Of a stretch of DNA of 64,000 nt, positions 53,976 to 62,885 are shown one piece after another. Made by a program: the position numbers and the translations under genes. Below the pieces are notes generated by a model, which was given only the letters and a program-made list of their open reading frames with translations, was not told the origin of the DNA and searched no databases. The stretch's first letter is position 1. Every line of letters starts with the position of its first letter. Origin of the DNA: Planctomycetota bacterium (GTDB taxonomy: Bacteria; Planctomycetota; SZUA-567; H5-PLA8); NCBI GenBank assembly GCA_027493525.1, contig JAOSKN010000001.1, positions 2,046,001 to 2,110,000 of the forward strand, given 5' to 3'.

Positions 53976-55124
53976 CTATCCTCCGCCCTTCATGACCATG
54001 AACACGACGGCCGCGACGGCCGCGAGCGCGACGACGATCAGCACGATCACCGCGGTCTTGGCCCCGCCGCCCGCCGGAGCGGGCTCCGGCGGCGCCGCCG
54101 GTTCGGGGTTGGTGAATTTCCGCGATTCTTCTTCCTGCTTGCGGCGCTGGAGTTCGGCGGAGAAGGCGCTGCGCGCCTTATCGGCCGGAGCCGGCGCGGG
54201 GGCGGCGGCCGGTTCGGGCTCGGCCTCCTCCGCCGGTTCGGGTTCCGGTTCGGGCGCGGGTTTCGGCGGCGCGGCCTTGGGTTGCGGCGGCGGCGTCGGA
54301 TGCTTGGGCGCGGGCGGCGGCGCGGGCTTGGGCCCTTCGGCCTTGACGGCTGGAACGGGCGCGGCCGGCGTGGGATTCCTGGGCGCCGGAGGCGGCGGCG
54401 GCGCGGCCTTGGGCGGAGCGGGCGGCGGCGGCGCCTTTGCGCCCGGCGGCGGAGGCGGGGGCGGGGGCGGGGGCGGGGGCGCAGCCGAGATGGCCCGGCG
54501 CGGCACCGAGCCGCGCTTGCTCCCGTCCTCGCTATACCCCTGATCCCGATTGAGCTTCTTGATCACCGCCTGCGAGATGGCTTTCAGGGTCTGGAAGACG
54601 CCGTCCCCGTTCACCGCGACGGCCTCGACGGCAGGCCAGTTCCCGCGATTGACCTTGGCGTTCAACTCGTCCACGGGCAGGGCATTCTCGAGGTCGCGCT
54701 TGTTCCACTGCAGCACGATGGGGACCTCATTGAAGTCCAGCCCGTTCTCTTTCAGGTTGGTCTCGAGGTTGTTCAGGGACTCGATGTTCTCGTCGAGCAT
54801 GTCGGCGCTGGAGTCGGCCACGAAGACGACCCCGTCGGCGCCCTGGAGCACCAGCTTGCGCGTCGCGTCGTAGTAGACCTGTCCCGGCACCGTGTAGAGC
54901 TGGAATTTCGTGCGCATCCCCGCGACCTGCCCGAGGTCCAGGGGGAGGAAGTCGAAGTAGAGCGTGCGGTCGGTTTCGGTCGCGATGGAGACCAGATCGC
55001 CCGTCGAATTCGGGGGCGCCTTGGCGTGAACCACCTGAAGGTTGGTCGTCTTGCCGCAGCGTCCGGGTCCGTAATAGACGATCTTGCAGTTGACCTCGCG
55101 CGTCGCGAAGTTGATCTGAACCAT
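53976..55124 (-). CDS. MglA-like Ras-family GTPase with proline-rich tail and C-terminal membrane anchor
   Basis: 382 residues. Residues 1-195 are a MglA-type GTPase: CKIVYYGPGRCGKTTNL (P-loop with the extra Arg), DFLPLDLGQVAGMRTKFQLYTVPGQVYYDATRKLVL (switch II), GVVFVADSSADM, and VLQWNKRDLENAL (NKxD). After a helical end (FQTLKAISQAVIKKL) come about 150 residues of almost pure Pro, Ala, Lys and Glu, then a short charged stretch (ELQRRKQEEESRKF), and a C-terminal membrane helix (AVIVLIVVALAAVAAVVFMVM, near 357-378). Known MglA lacks such a tail. It reads as a tail-anchored GTPase. Confidence 0.85.
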   Translation of the reverse strand: MVQINFATREVNCKIVYYGPGRCGKTTNLQVVHAKAPPNSTGDLVSIATETDRTLYFDFLPLDLGQVAGMRTKFQLYTVPGQVYYDATRKLVLQGADGVVFVADSSADMLDENIESLNNLETNLKENGLDFNEVPIVLQWNKRDLENALPVDELNAKVNRGNWPAVEAVAVNGDGVFQTLKAISQAVIKKLNRDQGYSEDGSKRGSVPRRAISAAPPPPPPPPPPPPGAKAPPPPAPPKAAPPPPPAPRNPTPAAPVPAVKAEGPKPAPPPAPKHPTPPPQPKAAPPKPAPEPEPEPAEEAEPEPAAAPAPAPADKARSAFSAELQRRKQEEESRKFTNPEPAAPPEPAPAGGGAKTAVIVLIVVALAAVAAVVFMVMKGGG

Positions 55125-55333
55125 GCTGGCGTCTCAGCCCCCGAGAGACTTTCAAGTCGGGCATCGAATTGTTACGTGTGCACGTCGAGCAACCTAAGCC
55201 TTTCCGGAGCCCTGTCAAGGACAGTCCGGACGGAACTCGGGCTTTGAATTAGCTCTCGCGCCCTTCCCGGTTTATAGGAAGGTGTCGTGAAAGGATGCCG
55301 GACCCGCCGCCCATCACGCCCAAGGAGCCAACC

Positions 55334-55585
55334 GTGGCCGACGAACGACTCGAAGACCAGCTCAAGATCATGATCGTCGACCGCCTGATGCTGAAGGCGC
55401 AGCCGAACGAGATCGGCGACGAGGACGACCTGATCGAGAAGTGGGGGCTGGAATCGGTGCAACTGATGGAGATCGTGATCGGGCTCGAAGAGGTCTTCGG
55501 CATCGCGCTCGAGGACGAGGAGTTCAGCGTCAAGAAGTTCCGCACCGTCGCGAGCATCGCGGAGGTGGTGAAGAGCAAGCAGTAG
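55334..55585 (+). CDS. Acyl carrier protein
   Basis: 83 residues from GTG 55334, which has AAGGAG at 55320-55325 (an ATG at 55295 in frame lacks one). ACP fold: LEDQLKIMIVDRL, EDDLIEKWGLESVQLMEIVIGLEEVFGIALEDEEF with the phosphopantetheine Ser in GLESVQ, and FRTVASIAEVV. It is a single-domain type; the surrounding genes are not fatty-acid genes. It may serve a specialised acyl transfer. Confidence 0.85.
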   Translation: MADERLEDQLKIMIVDRLMLKAQPNEIGDEDDLIEKWGLESVQLMEIVIGLEEVFGIALEDEEFSVKKFRTVASIAEVVKSKQ

Positions 55586-55620
55586 GTTGGCTCTTGGCTT
55601 GTGACTGTTGGCTTTCGACT
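55586..55620 (+). repeat. 7-bp-period array directly after a stop codon
   Basis: GTTGGCT, CTTGGCT, TGTGACT, GTTGGCT, TTCGACT: five heptamers in register from the base after the ACP stop codon (TAG 55583-55585), ending four bases before the last codon of the opposing lutC gene. Confidence 0.85.
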
Positions 55621-55624
55621 GCCA

Positions 55625-56352
55625 TTAACCCATCACGACCGCCGCAAACTTGCCGGGGCCATGGACGCCAATGGTGAGCGTCTGCTCGATGTCCGCGGTG
55701 CGGCTGGGGCCGGTGACGAGGGTTACGGCGCGCGGGAGGGCGTTGCGGTCGAGCGCGCCGCCGCCGACGAAGAGCCCGTCGAGGTCCGAGACGATCTGCT
55801 CGGCGGTGAGCAGCACCACCTGCGCGCGGCAGAGCAGCCAGCCGCCGCGACCGTGGCCCGGGGCGGTCAGGTGCGCGATGCTGCCGGTCTCCGCGATGGC
55901 GCCGGCGCAGCCGATCACGGCCATGTGCCAGGGCACGTTCGGTTCGCGCTGGGCGGCGGCCGCGGCGGCCAGTTCCGCCCGCCAGACTCGCTCGCCTTCG
56001 CCGCCGTCGAGCACCTGCCCGGGCACGCCTTCGCCTTTCAGCCACTCGGGAACGCCCAGTTCCTGCACCAGCGGGTCGAGGCTGTAGACGACACCCTGCG
56101 CGTCCCACCTCATGCGCAGCTCACCCAGCGCCTTCCTGGCGTCTTCGAGGGAGCCGGCGCGGCAGGCCTCGCCGCCGACCCCCTGCAGGCGCTCGATGAA
56201 ACGCGAGACGAGCCCTTCGAGGTCCGCCGGATCGATGGCGGGGAGGGGGCCTCGGGGCGCGGCGAGGGCTTGCCCGCATCTCGGTCGGGGTTGTAGCGGC
56301 GGCGCTCCTGAGCGGTGAGGAGCTTGTCGAGGATCTCGTCGCGAGCGCTCAC
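55625..56352 (-). CDS. lutC: LutC-type lactate utilisation (LUD domain) protein, split by a frameshift
   Basis: About 242 residues from GTG 56352, which overlaps the lutB stop (GTGA). The first frame gives SARDEILDKLLTAQERRRYNPDRD; the second continues AIDPADLEGLVSRFIERLQGVGGEACRAGSLEDARKALGELRMRWDAQG and reaches LTIGVHGPGKFAAVVMG. LUD-domain signatures (VPWHMAVIGCAGAIAETGSIAHL, GPSRTADIEQTLTIGVHGPG) are present. The break is at the G-run 56245-56249, one base short. LutC is the third part of the lactate-oxidising complex. Confidence 0.82.
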
Positions 56353-57821
56353 GCGTCGGCCTCCGCGTCCGCGCGTCCGCGCCGGCGGGCCCATTCCTCG
56401 CGGAAGGTTTCGCGGGCCGGCGCGCGGAGGTCGCGGCGCGCCGTCCAGCGGTTCAGGAGCGGGAGGCTCAGCGCGGGGATCTGGCCGTCGCTGGAGCGCG
56501 CGCGGAGCAACCAGCGCCCCAGCCGCGTGGCGAAGTCCCAGAGTTTCGGCCGCCGGCCCAAGAAGGCGAACGCGCCGAAGCTCAGGGACTCGAAGAACGG
56601 CCGCTTGGGCGCGGCGCCGGAGGCCTCGGTGGAGGCCTCCACGACCTGGCTGCGCAGTTCCAGCAGCATGTGCGGGATCTCGATCTTGACCGGGCAGACT
56701 TCGAAGCAGGCCCCACAGAGCGAACTGGCATAGGGAAGCGCCGGGGCGCGCTCGAGCCCCAGGTACTGCGGCGTGATCACCGCGCCGATGGGTCCCTGAT
56801 AGACCCACCCGTAGGCGTGCCCTCCGGCGCGCTTGTAGACGGGGCAGGCGTTGAGACATGCGCCGCAACGGATGCAGCGCAGCGAGCCCCACAGGTGGTC
56901 GTCGTCGTAGATCTTCGAGCGGCCGTTGTCGAGCAGGATGACGTGGAACTGCTCCGGGCCTTCCTCGCCGTCGCCCGCGATGCCGGTGATGAAGTTGGTG
57001 TAGCTGGTCAGGCGCTGGCCGGTGGCGCTGCGCCCGAGGAGCTTGAGCATCACGGCGAGGTCGTCGAAGCGGGGGACGAGCTTTTCGATGCCGACCACGG
57101 CGACATGGATGCGGGGCAGGGTCGAGCAGAGCCCCGCGTTGCCTTCGTTCTCGACGATGACGATGGACCCGCTGTCGGCGGCGGCGAAGTTCGCGCCGCT
57201 GATGCCCATCTCGGCGGAGAGGAAGCTCTTGCGCAGCGTGCGGCGAGCGATGGCGTTGAGCCCCGGGATGCCCGCGCCCGGCGCGTTGGTCTCGCGCAGC
57301 TCGCGCTCGAAGATCTCGGAGACCTGCTCCTTGGTCAGGTGCACGGCCGGCGCGATGATGTGCGAGGGGATGTCCTTGTCGAGCTGGATGATGAACTCGC
57401 CCAGGTCGGTCTCGACGACCTCGAAGCCCGCGGCCTCCAATGCGTGGTTGAGGTGAATCTCCTCGGTCGCCATCGACTTCGACTTCACGATGCGCTTGAC
57501 GTTCTCGTTTTTGGCGATGCGGATGACGTGCTGGTTGGCCTCTTCGGCGTCGCGGGCCCAGTGCACGCGGCCGCCGCGGGCGACGACGTGTTCCTCGAAC
57601 TGCTCCAGGAGCTGCGGCAGGCGGTCGAGGGCCTCCTGCTTGATCGCGTGCCCGCAGCGGCGGAGTTCCTCGAAGTCCGGACGCTCGGCCACCGCCGAAG
57701 CGCGATGCGAGACGAAGCGCCCGGAGGCCGCGCCCAGCGCTTTCTGAAGCCTCGCGTTGGCGAGCGCCTCGCGGGCGTTGGCCTCGAAGGTGTGCGATGT
57801 CGGTTCGTGGCTCGCGCTCAC
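56349..57821 (-). CDS. lutB: LutB-type iron-sulfur lactate utilisation protein
   Basis: 490 residues from GTG 57821. Signatures: the N-terminal LUD region (IKQEALDRLPQLLEQFEEHVVARGGRVHWARDAEEAN, KSMATEEIHLNHALEAAGFEVVETDLGEFI, SGANFAAADSGSIVIVENEGN), then [4Fe-4S] motifs CIRCGACLNACPVY and CGACFEVCPVKI in the middle. The end is helical. It transfers electrons in oxidation of L-lactate to pyruvate. A MITE separates it from lutA. Long ORF extensions upstream of the GTG lie in the MITE. Confidence 0.92.
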   Translation of the reverse strand: MSASHEPTSHTFEANAREALANARLQKALGAASGRFVSHRASAVAERPDFEELRRCGHAIKQEALDRLPQLLEQFEEHVVARGGRVHWARDAEEANQHVIRIAKNENVKRIVKSKSMATEEIHLNHALEAAGFEVVETDLGEFIIQLDKDIPSHIIAPAVHLTKEQVSEIFERELRETNAPGAGIPGLNAIARRTLRKSFLSAEMGISGANFAAADSGSIVIVENEGNAGLCSTLPRIHVAVVGIEKLVPRFDDLAVMLKLLGRSATGQRLTSYTNFITGIAGDGEEGPEQFHVILLDNGRSKIYDDDHLWGSLRCIRCGACLNACPVYKRAGGHAYGWVYQGPIGAVITPQYLGLERAPALPYASSLCGACFEVCPVKIEIPHMLLELRSQVVEASTEASGAAPKRPFFESLSFGAFAFLGRRPKLWDFATRLGRWLLRARSSDGQIPALSLPLLNRWTARRDLRAPARETFREEWARRRGRADAEADA

Positions 57822-57832
57822 GGCGGCTCCCC

Positions 57833-57998
57833 TAGCAGCCCGTTGAAAAAGGGAACGGGCCATAAAACGGCGCTTTTTGCCCAGCCCTTCGTTGCGCCCT
57901 CGTCACAGATCTCCTCTGGATATGCTCCTCAGCCGCGCCTCGGTCTGGACAAAAATCCCTCGTTTTCTGACCGCGCCCCCTTTTCCAACGGACTGCTA
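57833..57998. mobile_element. Small inverted-repeat element (MITE) between lutA and lutB
   Basis: Terminal inverted repeats of 21 bp: TAGCAGCCCGTTGAAAAAGG plus G at 57833-57853, and its complement at 57978-57998, matching at 19 of 21 positions. Both ends begin and end in TA, as expected for a TA target duplication of the Tc1/IS630 type. The 166-bp element has no ORF. Its right end (CTA on +, TAG on -) forms the stop codon of lutA. Confidence 0.8.
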
Positions 57999-58748
57999 AA
58001 CGTGCGCGTCCGGCGCGGGCACGCGGCCGGTCAGCAGTTCGGCGATGTGGAAGGCCCGCACGCGGCTCCCGCGACGCGTCAGGCCGCCGCCGATGTGGAG
58101 CAGGCAACCGGCGTCGCAGGCGACCACGCAGTCGGCGCCGCTGGCCTCGAGCGCCGCGAGCTTCTCGTCGAGCATGGCGGCCGAAAGATCGGCCATCTTG
58201 ACCGAGAAGGTGCCGCCGAAGCCGCAGCAGACCGTCTCGCTGTCCTTGATGGAGACGAGTTCGGCGCCCTGGACGCGCTCCAGCAGGCCGCGCGGCGCGT
58301 GCCGCTCGCCCAGCTCGCGCAGCAGGTGGCAGCTCGCGTGGTACGCGACCTTGCCGCGATAGCGCGCGCCGACGTCGGTGCGGCCCAGCTCCCAGACGAT
58401 GAACTGCGTCAACTCGTATGTGCGCGCGGCCAGGCGCGCGATTTCGCGGGCCTCCGGGCTGCCGGGCTCGAAGAGGTCCTTGTAGAAGACCTTGACCATG
58501 CTGGTGCAGGAGCCCGAGGGCGAGACGATGTACTGCGCGTGCTTGAAGGTCTCGAGCCAGTGCCGCGCGACTTCGCGGGCCTCGTTGCGGTAGCCGCTGT
58601 TGAACGCGGGCTGGCCGCAGCACGTCTGGCCCATGGGGACTTCGACCTGGCAGCCGAGCTTCTCGAGCAGCTCGACGGCGGCCCAGGCCGCCTGGGTCAT
58701 GACCTGGTCGGCCAGGCAAGTGACGAAGAGCGAGACCTTGCGGGGCAT
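57996..58748 (-). CDS. lutA: LutA-type iron-sulfur lactate utilisation protein
   Basis: 250 residues. Two CCG-type cysteine-rich motifs are visible: GQTCCGQPAFNSGY near residue 45 and SETVCCGFGGTFSV near 175, with the intervening PSGSCTSMVKV. This is the catalytic-type subunit of the LutABC complex that oxidises L-lactate. The stop codon TAG is inside the right end of the MITE (57998), so the original C-terminus was changed. It is followed by lutB after the MITE. Confidence 0.9.
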   Translation of the reverse strand: MPRKVSLFVTCLADQVMTQAAWAAVELLEKLGCQVEVPMGQTCCGQPAFNSGYRNEAREVARHWLETFKHAQYIVSPSGSCTSMVKVFYKDLFEPGSPEAREIARLAARTYELTQFIVWELGRTDVGARYRGKVAYHASCHLLRELGERHAPRGLLERVQGAELVSIKDSETVCCGFGGTFSVKMADLSAAMLDEKLAALEASGADCVVACDAGCLLHIGGGLTRRGSRVRAFHIAELLTGRVPAPDAHV

Positions 58749-58827
58749 GCGCGCGTCCGGTGCTCGTCGATGGGGAACTCGGGGGTGAGCCTACCGCACG
58801 CGCGGCCGGCGGCAAGGACGCCTGAAC

Positions 58828-59910
58828 CTACCGGCGCAGTTCGTCTTCCAGCGCCCCGATCGCGGCGGAGTCCTCGAGGACGCTGAGGCGCAGGCTGAAG
58901 GCGCGGCGTTCGCCGGGCTTCAGCAGCGTCAGGCCCCGGTCCTTGCGTTCCGCGGCGCGGCCCAGCACCAGGCAGTTGGCCGGCTCCAGCCCGACGGTGT
59001 ACGGCCCGGCGCCCATCTGCTTCCACTCGATGAAGCGCGGCAGCGTGGAAGGGTCGTAGTCCAGGCAGAAGGCCAGGCGCTTCCCGGCGCGCTCGGGGCT
59101 GACGATCGCCGCCTTCGCGCGCCCGTCGGCGCCCGGCACGAGGTCGTGGAAGAAGACCTGCTCGGCGTAGCCGGCCTGCGGCTTCTCGAAGCGGTCCCAC
59201 GCGCCGAGGCCCGGCCTGGCGGCCTCGTCGCGCGGCTCGGTCTTCTTCGCCTTCGCCAGCAGGCGCGCGCCGTCGTCGAGGACCGGGAAGCCCACGTTGA
59301 CGTGATAGAGGATCAGCAGCGCCGCGTCGGTGAAGCCTTCGTTCTCGACCACGTCGTCGATGCGCAGCCAGTTCGCGCCGAGTTCGGTGCGGAGCGTGCG
59401 CGTGAGCGTCAGGTTCGGCCCGAAAAGCCCCAGCGGCGTGACTTCGCGCATCCTGCCGCTCACGGCGATGCGGTAGGCGTCGCCGTCCCAGCCCTCGCTG
59501 ACGGCGACGCGCTCGGCCGGGGTGTTGTTGATCCGGCCGTGGACGCCGTGCGCCATGCCTTCGTCTTCGCACGGGCCGCCGACGTTCTGCAAACCGCAGG
59601 TGGCCAACAGGCCGCTGAAGCTGCGCAGCCAGCCGACGCCCTGCGTTTCGTAGAAGGAAGGATGCACGTCGCCGCAAGGCGCGCGGAAGCCCAGCGCCGC
59701 GCCTTTGAAGTTTACCCGTCCCAGGTCCATCGCGCGGTCAAGGAGAACTTCGGCTTCGAGGCCGCCGCCGGTGCGCACCAGCGCCACGCGGCTCCCGCGC
59801 CCCGCGCCGTCGTCGAGGAGCGTGCGCGTGACGCCGCCAAGCTGGGAGAGGTCGCCGACGCGGCGACGGAGTTCATCCGGAGTCCAGTCGCGGCCGTAGA
59901 GCTGAGGCAT
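58828..59910 (-). CDS. DUF4432 aldose-epimerase-like protein
   Basis: 360 residues. Galactose-mutarotase-like beta-sandwich: VRTGGGLEAEVLLDRAMDLGRVNFKGAALGF, LATCGLQNVGGP, GVHGRINNTPAERVAV, LILYHVNVGFPVLDDGARLL, FIEWKQMGAGPYTVGLEPANC. The H/E pairing (H in MAHGVHGRI, E in YTVGLEPAN) is seen in epimerases. DUF4432 proteins are common beside rhamnose or other deoxysugar genes. It lies between the rhamnose and lactate genes in the same direction. Exact substrate not known. Confidence 0.75.
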   Translation of the reverse strand: MPQLYGRDWTPDELRRRVGDLSQLGGVTRTLLDDGAGRGSRVALVRTGGGLEAEVLLDRAMDLGRVNFKGAALGFRAPCGDVHPSFYETQGVGWLRSFSGLLATCGLQNVGGPCEDEGMAHGVHGRINNTPAERVAVSEGWDGDAYRIAVSGRMREVTPLGLFGPNLTLTRTLRTELGANWLRIDDVVENEGFTDAALLILYHVNVGFPVLDDGARLLAKAKKTEPRDEAARPGLGAWDRFEKPQAGYAEQVFFHDLVPGADGRAKAAIVSPERAGKRLAFCLDYDPSTLPRFIEWKQMGAGPYTVGLEPANCLVLGRAAERKDRGLTLLKPGERRAFSLRLSVLEDSAAIGALEDELRR

Positions 59911-59928
59911 GTTCGGGTTCCTGTCATG

Positions 59929-60552
59929 TCATCTGTTGCCCATTAAAGAGTCAGGTTCAATTCCTTGTTCGATGCGCCAGCGTTGAATTGAGGTTATGCA
60001 CTCCTCTGGGTTTGTCATGGCAATAAGATGTCCCGCCTCGAGCCAGACGTCTGCCTTGAGGCACTGGATTACCAGATCATGCCTTCCGTGAACTCGGTAT
60101 ACCTTGGCACCGCCCTTGTATGACCAGTGGAGCGCAGATCGAATCATCGACCGAATGAACTCGGGATCTTGTTCGCTGTACATTCTTGAGAGGAGCGATG
60201 GTGACTTTCCCGCGAGAACCTGACATAGACTAAGCGGAGATACCTCAGCAATCGGCCCCAACAGGCGCAATAGCGGGTTGATTTCATTGCTCGACAATGC
60301 GCTTCCGAGTAAGGCCACGTCTTGTACTTTCATCAGGCTTGCCAACTCAAGTGCAACCATGCCTCCAAGAGAAGAACCAATGAGCGCAGTTGGCTGATAA
60401 TCCATCCCTTCCGCGATTGACTTAGCAAGACCAGCAATCGAATCGGGGGCTATTCCTGCAGGCCAATCCAAATAGTCGTAACCACGCAACTCACGCCACG
60501 CGCCAGAGTACATTCGATTGTTAGCACCCATGCCGGGCAGGACAGTGATCAT
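59929..60552 (-). CDS. Alpha/beta-hydrolase, lower-GC insert in the rhamnose cluster
   Basis: 207 residues. Hydrolase signatures: ITVLPGMGANNRMYSG at the N-terminus, nucleophile elbow ALIGSSLGGMVALELAS near residue 60, VQDVALLGSAL, KVYRVHGRHDLVIQ with Asp/His near 165, and a C-terminal His in EAGHLIAM. The catalytic Ser-Asp-His set is complete. Base composition is visibly lower in GC than the genes around it. It breaks the run of rhamnose and lactate genes, so it may have been inserted. Confidence 0.7.
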   Translation of the reverse strand: MITVLPGMGANNRMYSGAWRELRGYDYLDWPAGIAPDSIAGLAKSIAEGMDYQPTALIGSSLGGMVALELASLMKVQDVALLGSALSSNEINPLLRLLGPIAEVSPLSLCQVLAGKSPSLLSRMYSEQDPEFIRSMIRSALHWSYKGGAKVYRVHGRHDLVIQCLKADVWLEAGHLIAMTNPEECITSIQRWRIEQGIEPDSLMGNR

Positions 60553-60570
60553 CTTGATGCCGATTCACAT

Positions 60571-60635
60571 GCGGGTCAGACGCCCGCGGTACGCCCATTT
60601 CCCAGCACGGGGCGGCTGCGCCGACCCGTGGCACG
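60571..60635. repeat. Two REP-like hairpins at the end of the fused aldolase/dehydrogenase gene
   Basis: GCGGGTCAGACGCCCGC at 60571-60587 (arms GCGGG/CCCGC) resembles the first hairpin at 62839. At 60604-60635, AGCACGGGGCGGCTGCGCCG followed by ACCCGTGGCACG is copy C of the palindrome family at 20531 and 33451, ending one base before the stop codon at 60637. Confidence 0.8.
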
Positions 60636-60636
60636 C

Positions 60637-62748
60637 TCAGCGCATGAAGGCCGGAGCCAGCCCGCCGTCCACGTTCAGCACCTGCCCTGTCGTCTTGCCG
60701 AGGTCCGGCCCGGCGAGGACGAACGCGGCGTTGGCGATATCGGCCGGCTCGATCTCCTTGTTCAGGAGCGTGCGGCTGGCGTAGAAGGCCGGGAGCTGGT
60801 CTTCCTTGATGCCGTAGGTCTTCGCGCGGTCGGCGCCCCAGCCGCTGGCGAAGATCCCGCTGCCCTTCACTACCGCGTCGGGGTTGATGCCGTTGACGCG
60901 GATTCCTTTGGGCCCCAGCTCGGCGGCCAGCAGGCGAATCTGGTGCAGTTGCGCGGCCTTCGCGGTCCCGTAGGCGATGTTGTTGGGCTGCGCGACGACG
61001 CCGTTCTTGCTGGCGATGATCAGGATGTCGCCGCCGAGCTTCTGCCGTTCGAACTGCTTCGCGGCCTCGCGGCTGACCAGGAACGTCCCGCGCGGCATCA
61101 CGTCGTACTGGAGGTCCCAGTCCTTCTCGCTGGTCTCGGCGAGCGAGCGCGAGAGCGAGAGGCCGGCGTTGTTGACGATCAGGTCCACGGCGCCGAAGGC
61201 CAGCGCGGCCTCGCCGAAGGCCGCCGCGACGGCCTCGCCATTCGTTACGTCGGCCTTGACGGCGACGGCGCGCTCGGGCGTGCGCGCGTTGATCTCCTGC
61301 GCGGTCTTCTCGGCGGCCTCCAGGTTCAGGTCGGCGATGACGACGCATGCGCCTTCCTTCGAAAGCCGCTCGGCGATGGCCTTGCCGATCCCGCTGGCCG
61401 AGCCGGTGACGAGGGCCACGCGCCGCGCGAGCGCCTGCTCGGGGGGCATGCGGCGCAGCTTCGCCTCTTCCAGGGCCCAGTACTCGATATTGAAGGCTTC
61501 CTGCTCGCTGATCGCGACGTATCCGCCGCAGCTCTCGGCGCCGCGCATCACATTGATCGCGTTGACGTAGAACTCGGCGCTGACGCGCGAGGTTTGCTTG
61601 TCCTTGGCGAAACTGAAGAGCCCGACGCCGGGCCAGAGCAGGATCACGGGGTCCGGCGGGCGCAGCGCGGGACTGTCCGGATGCTTGCAGCGTTCGTAGT
61701 AGGCCGCGTAGTCTTCGCGGTACTTCGCGAACTGCGCTTCGAGCTTCCCGCGCGCGTCTTCGGTCGTCGGGTCGGCGTCGGGGGCGAGCGGGAGCACCAC
61801 CGGGCAGCGCTTGGTGCGCAGGAAGTGGTCGGGGCAGCTCGTGCCGGTCGCGGCGAGCTTCTCCAAGTCCTTCGACTCGAGGAATTCCAGCACCGGCGCG
61901 TCGTCGCGGAAGTGGCCGATGGTCTTCTTGACGCTGCTGGTCAGCCCGCGCAGGACGGGCATGATCTGGAGCGCCTGCGCGCGGCGCCGTTCGGCCGGGA
62001 GCGAGTCGCGGACCTTGCCGCCGAAGAACTTGACCTTCTTCGCGCGCTCCTCGAGAAAGTGCGCGGCCTTTTCGATCACCTCCAGCGTGTTCTCGTAGCA
62101 GCTCTTGGAAGTGTCGCCCCAGGTGAAGAGGCCGTGCCCGCCGAGGACGATGCCGCGCGCCTTGGGGTTCCGCTGGTGGCACTCGCGCAGCTTGAGGCCC
62201 AGGTCGAAGCCGGGGCGCTGCCAGGGGACCCAGCCGAGCTGCCCCTCGAAGAGGTCCGCGACGACTTTCTCGCCGTCCTTGCACGCGGCCAGCGCGATGA
62301 TCGCGTCGGGGTGCAGGTGGTCGACGTGCTTGTGCGGCAGGAAGGCGTGCAGCGGCGTGTCGATGCTCGCGGCGGTCTTGTTGAGGTTGAAGGTGCAATG
62401 AGGCAGGTAGCCGACCATCTCGTCTTCGTGCGCCTTGCCCTTGTAGAGCTTCTCGAGCGCGTAGAACTTGTCGAGGTAGAGGCTGGCGCAGCCGCCCATG
62501 GTCAGCGTGCCCAAGTCGCCGCCGGAACCCTTCACCCACAGCACGTCGGCGGGCTCGCCGGAGAGCGGGTCGGTCTCCTTCACTTTCACGCTGGTGTTGC
62601 CGCCGGCGTAGTTGGTGAGGCGTAGGTCGGCGCCGAGCCAGTTGCTGCGCTGGATGAAATTGTCGACCTCGTCGGCGGGAATCTTCCCGTCGTCCCAGAG
62701 GTAGCTTACGTGCTTGAACTGCGCGGCTTTGCTTTTGTCGACGGCCAT
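60637..62748 (-). CDS. Bifunctional rhamnulose-1-phosphate aldolase/lactaldehyde dehydrogenase (RhaEW type)
   Basis: 703 residues from ATG 62748. The N-terminal 440 residues are a class II aldolase (adducin-like), with GTGGN-like [25 protein letters not shown] and [11 protein letters not shown] as metal-His motifs. The C-terminal 260 are a short-chain dehydrogenase: [16 protein letters not shown] (NAD binding), [10 protein letters not shown], and the Tyr-Lys pair in YGTAKAAQ. This fusion is known from Bacillus (RhaEW/YuxG), where it splits rhamnulose-1-phosphate to DHAP and L-lactaldehyde and oxidises the latter to lactate. Lactate genes lie downstream. Confidence 0.88.
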   Translation of the reverse strand: MAVDKSKAAQFKHVSYLWDDGKIPADEVDNFIQRSNWLGADLRLTNYAGGNTSVKVKETDPLSGEPADVLWVKGSGGDLGTLTMGGCASLYLDKFYALEKLYKGKAHEDEMVGYLPHCTFNLNKTAASIDTPLHAFLPHKHVDHLHPDAIIALAACKDGEKVVADLFEGQLGWVPWQRPGFDLGLKLRECHQRNPKARGIVLGGHGLFTWGDTSKSCYENTLEVIEKAAHFLEERAKKVKFFGGKVRDSLPAERRRAQALQIMPVLRGLTSSVKKTIGHFRDDAPVLEFLESKDLEKLAATGTSCPDHFLRTKRCPVVLPLAPDADPTTEDARGKLEAQFAKYREDYAAYYERCKHPDSPALRPPDPVILLWPGVGLFSFAKDKQTSRVSAEFYVNAINVMRGAESCGGYVAISEQEAFNIEYWALEEAKLRRMPPEQALARRVALVTGSASGIGKAIAERLSKEGACVVIADLNLEAAEKTAQEINARTPERAVAVKADVTNGEAVAAAFGEAALAFGAVDLIVNNAGLSLSRSLAETSEKDWDLQYDVMPRGTFLVSREAAKQFERQKLGGDILIIASKNGVVAQPNNIAYGTAKAAQLHQIRLLAAELGPKGIRVNGINPDAVVKGSGIFASGWGADRAKTYGIKEDQLPAFYASRTLLNKEIEPADIANAAFVLAGPDLGKTTGQVLNVDGGLAPAFMR

Positions 62749-62838
62749 GGTGCGGAATCCTTCCTCGTTGCACGACGGATCTTCGCTTCCCACGCGGGAA
62801 GCGGGCACGCCCTCACCCCGGACTCCCTGCAAACGGCT

Positions 62839-62879
62839 GCGGGCGAGACGCCCGCGGTCCCGCCGGCAGGATGCCGGCG
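62839..62879. repeat. Tandem REP-like hairpins between rhaI and the fused aldolase gene
   Basis: GCGGGCGAGACGCCCGC (62839-62855) is followed by CGCCGGCAGGATGCCGGCG (62861-62879), two adjacent hairpins. The first matches the one at 60571. They occupy the 137-bp gap between two genes of the same operon and may affect relative expression. Confidence 0.75.
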
Positions 62880-62885
62880 CTCCGC

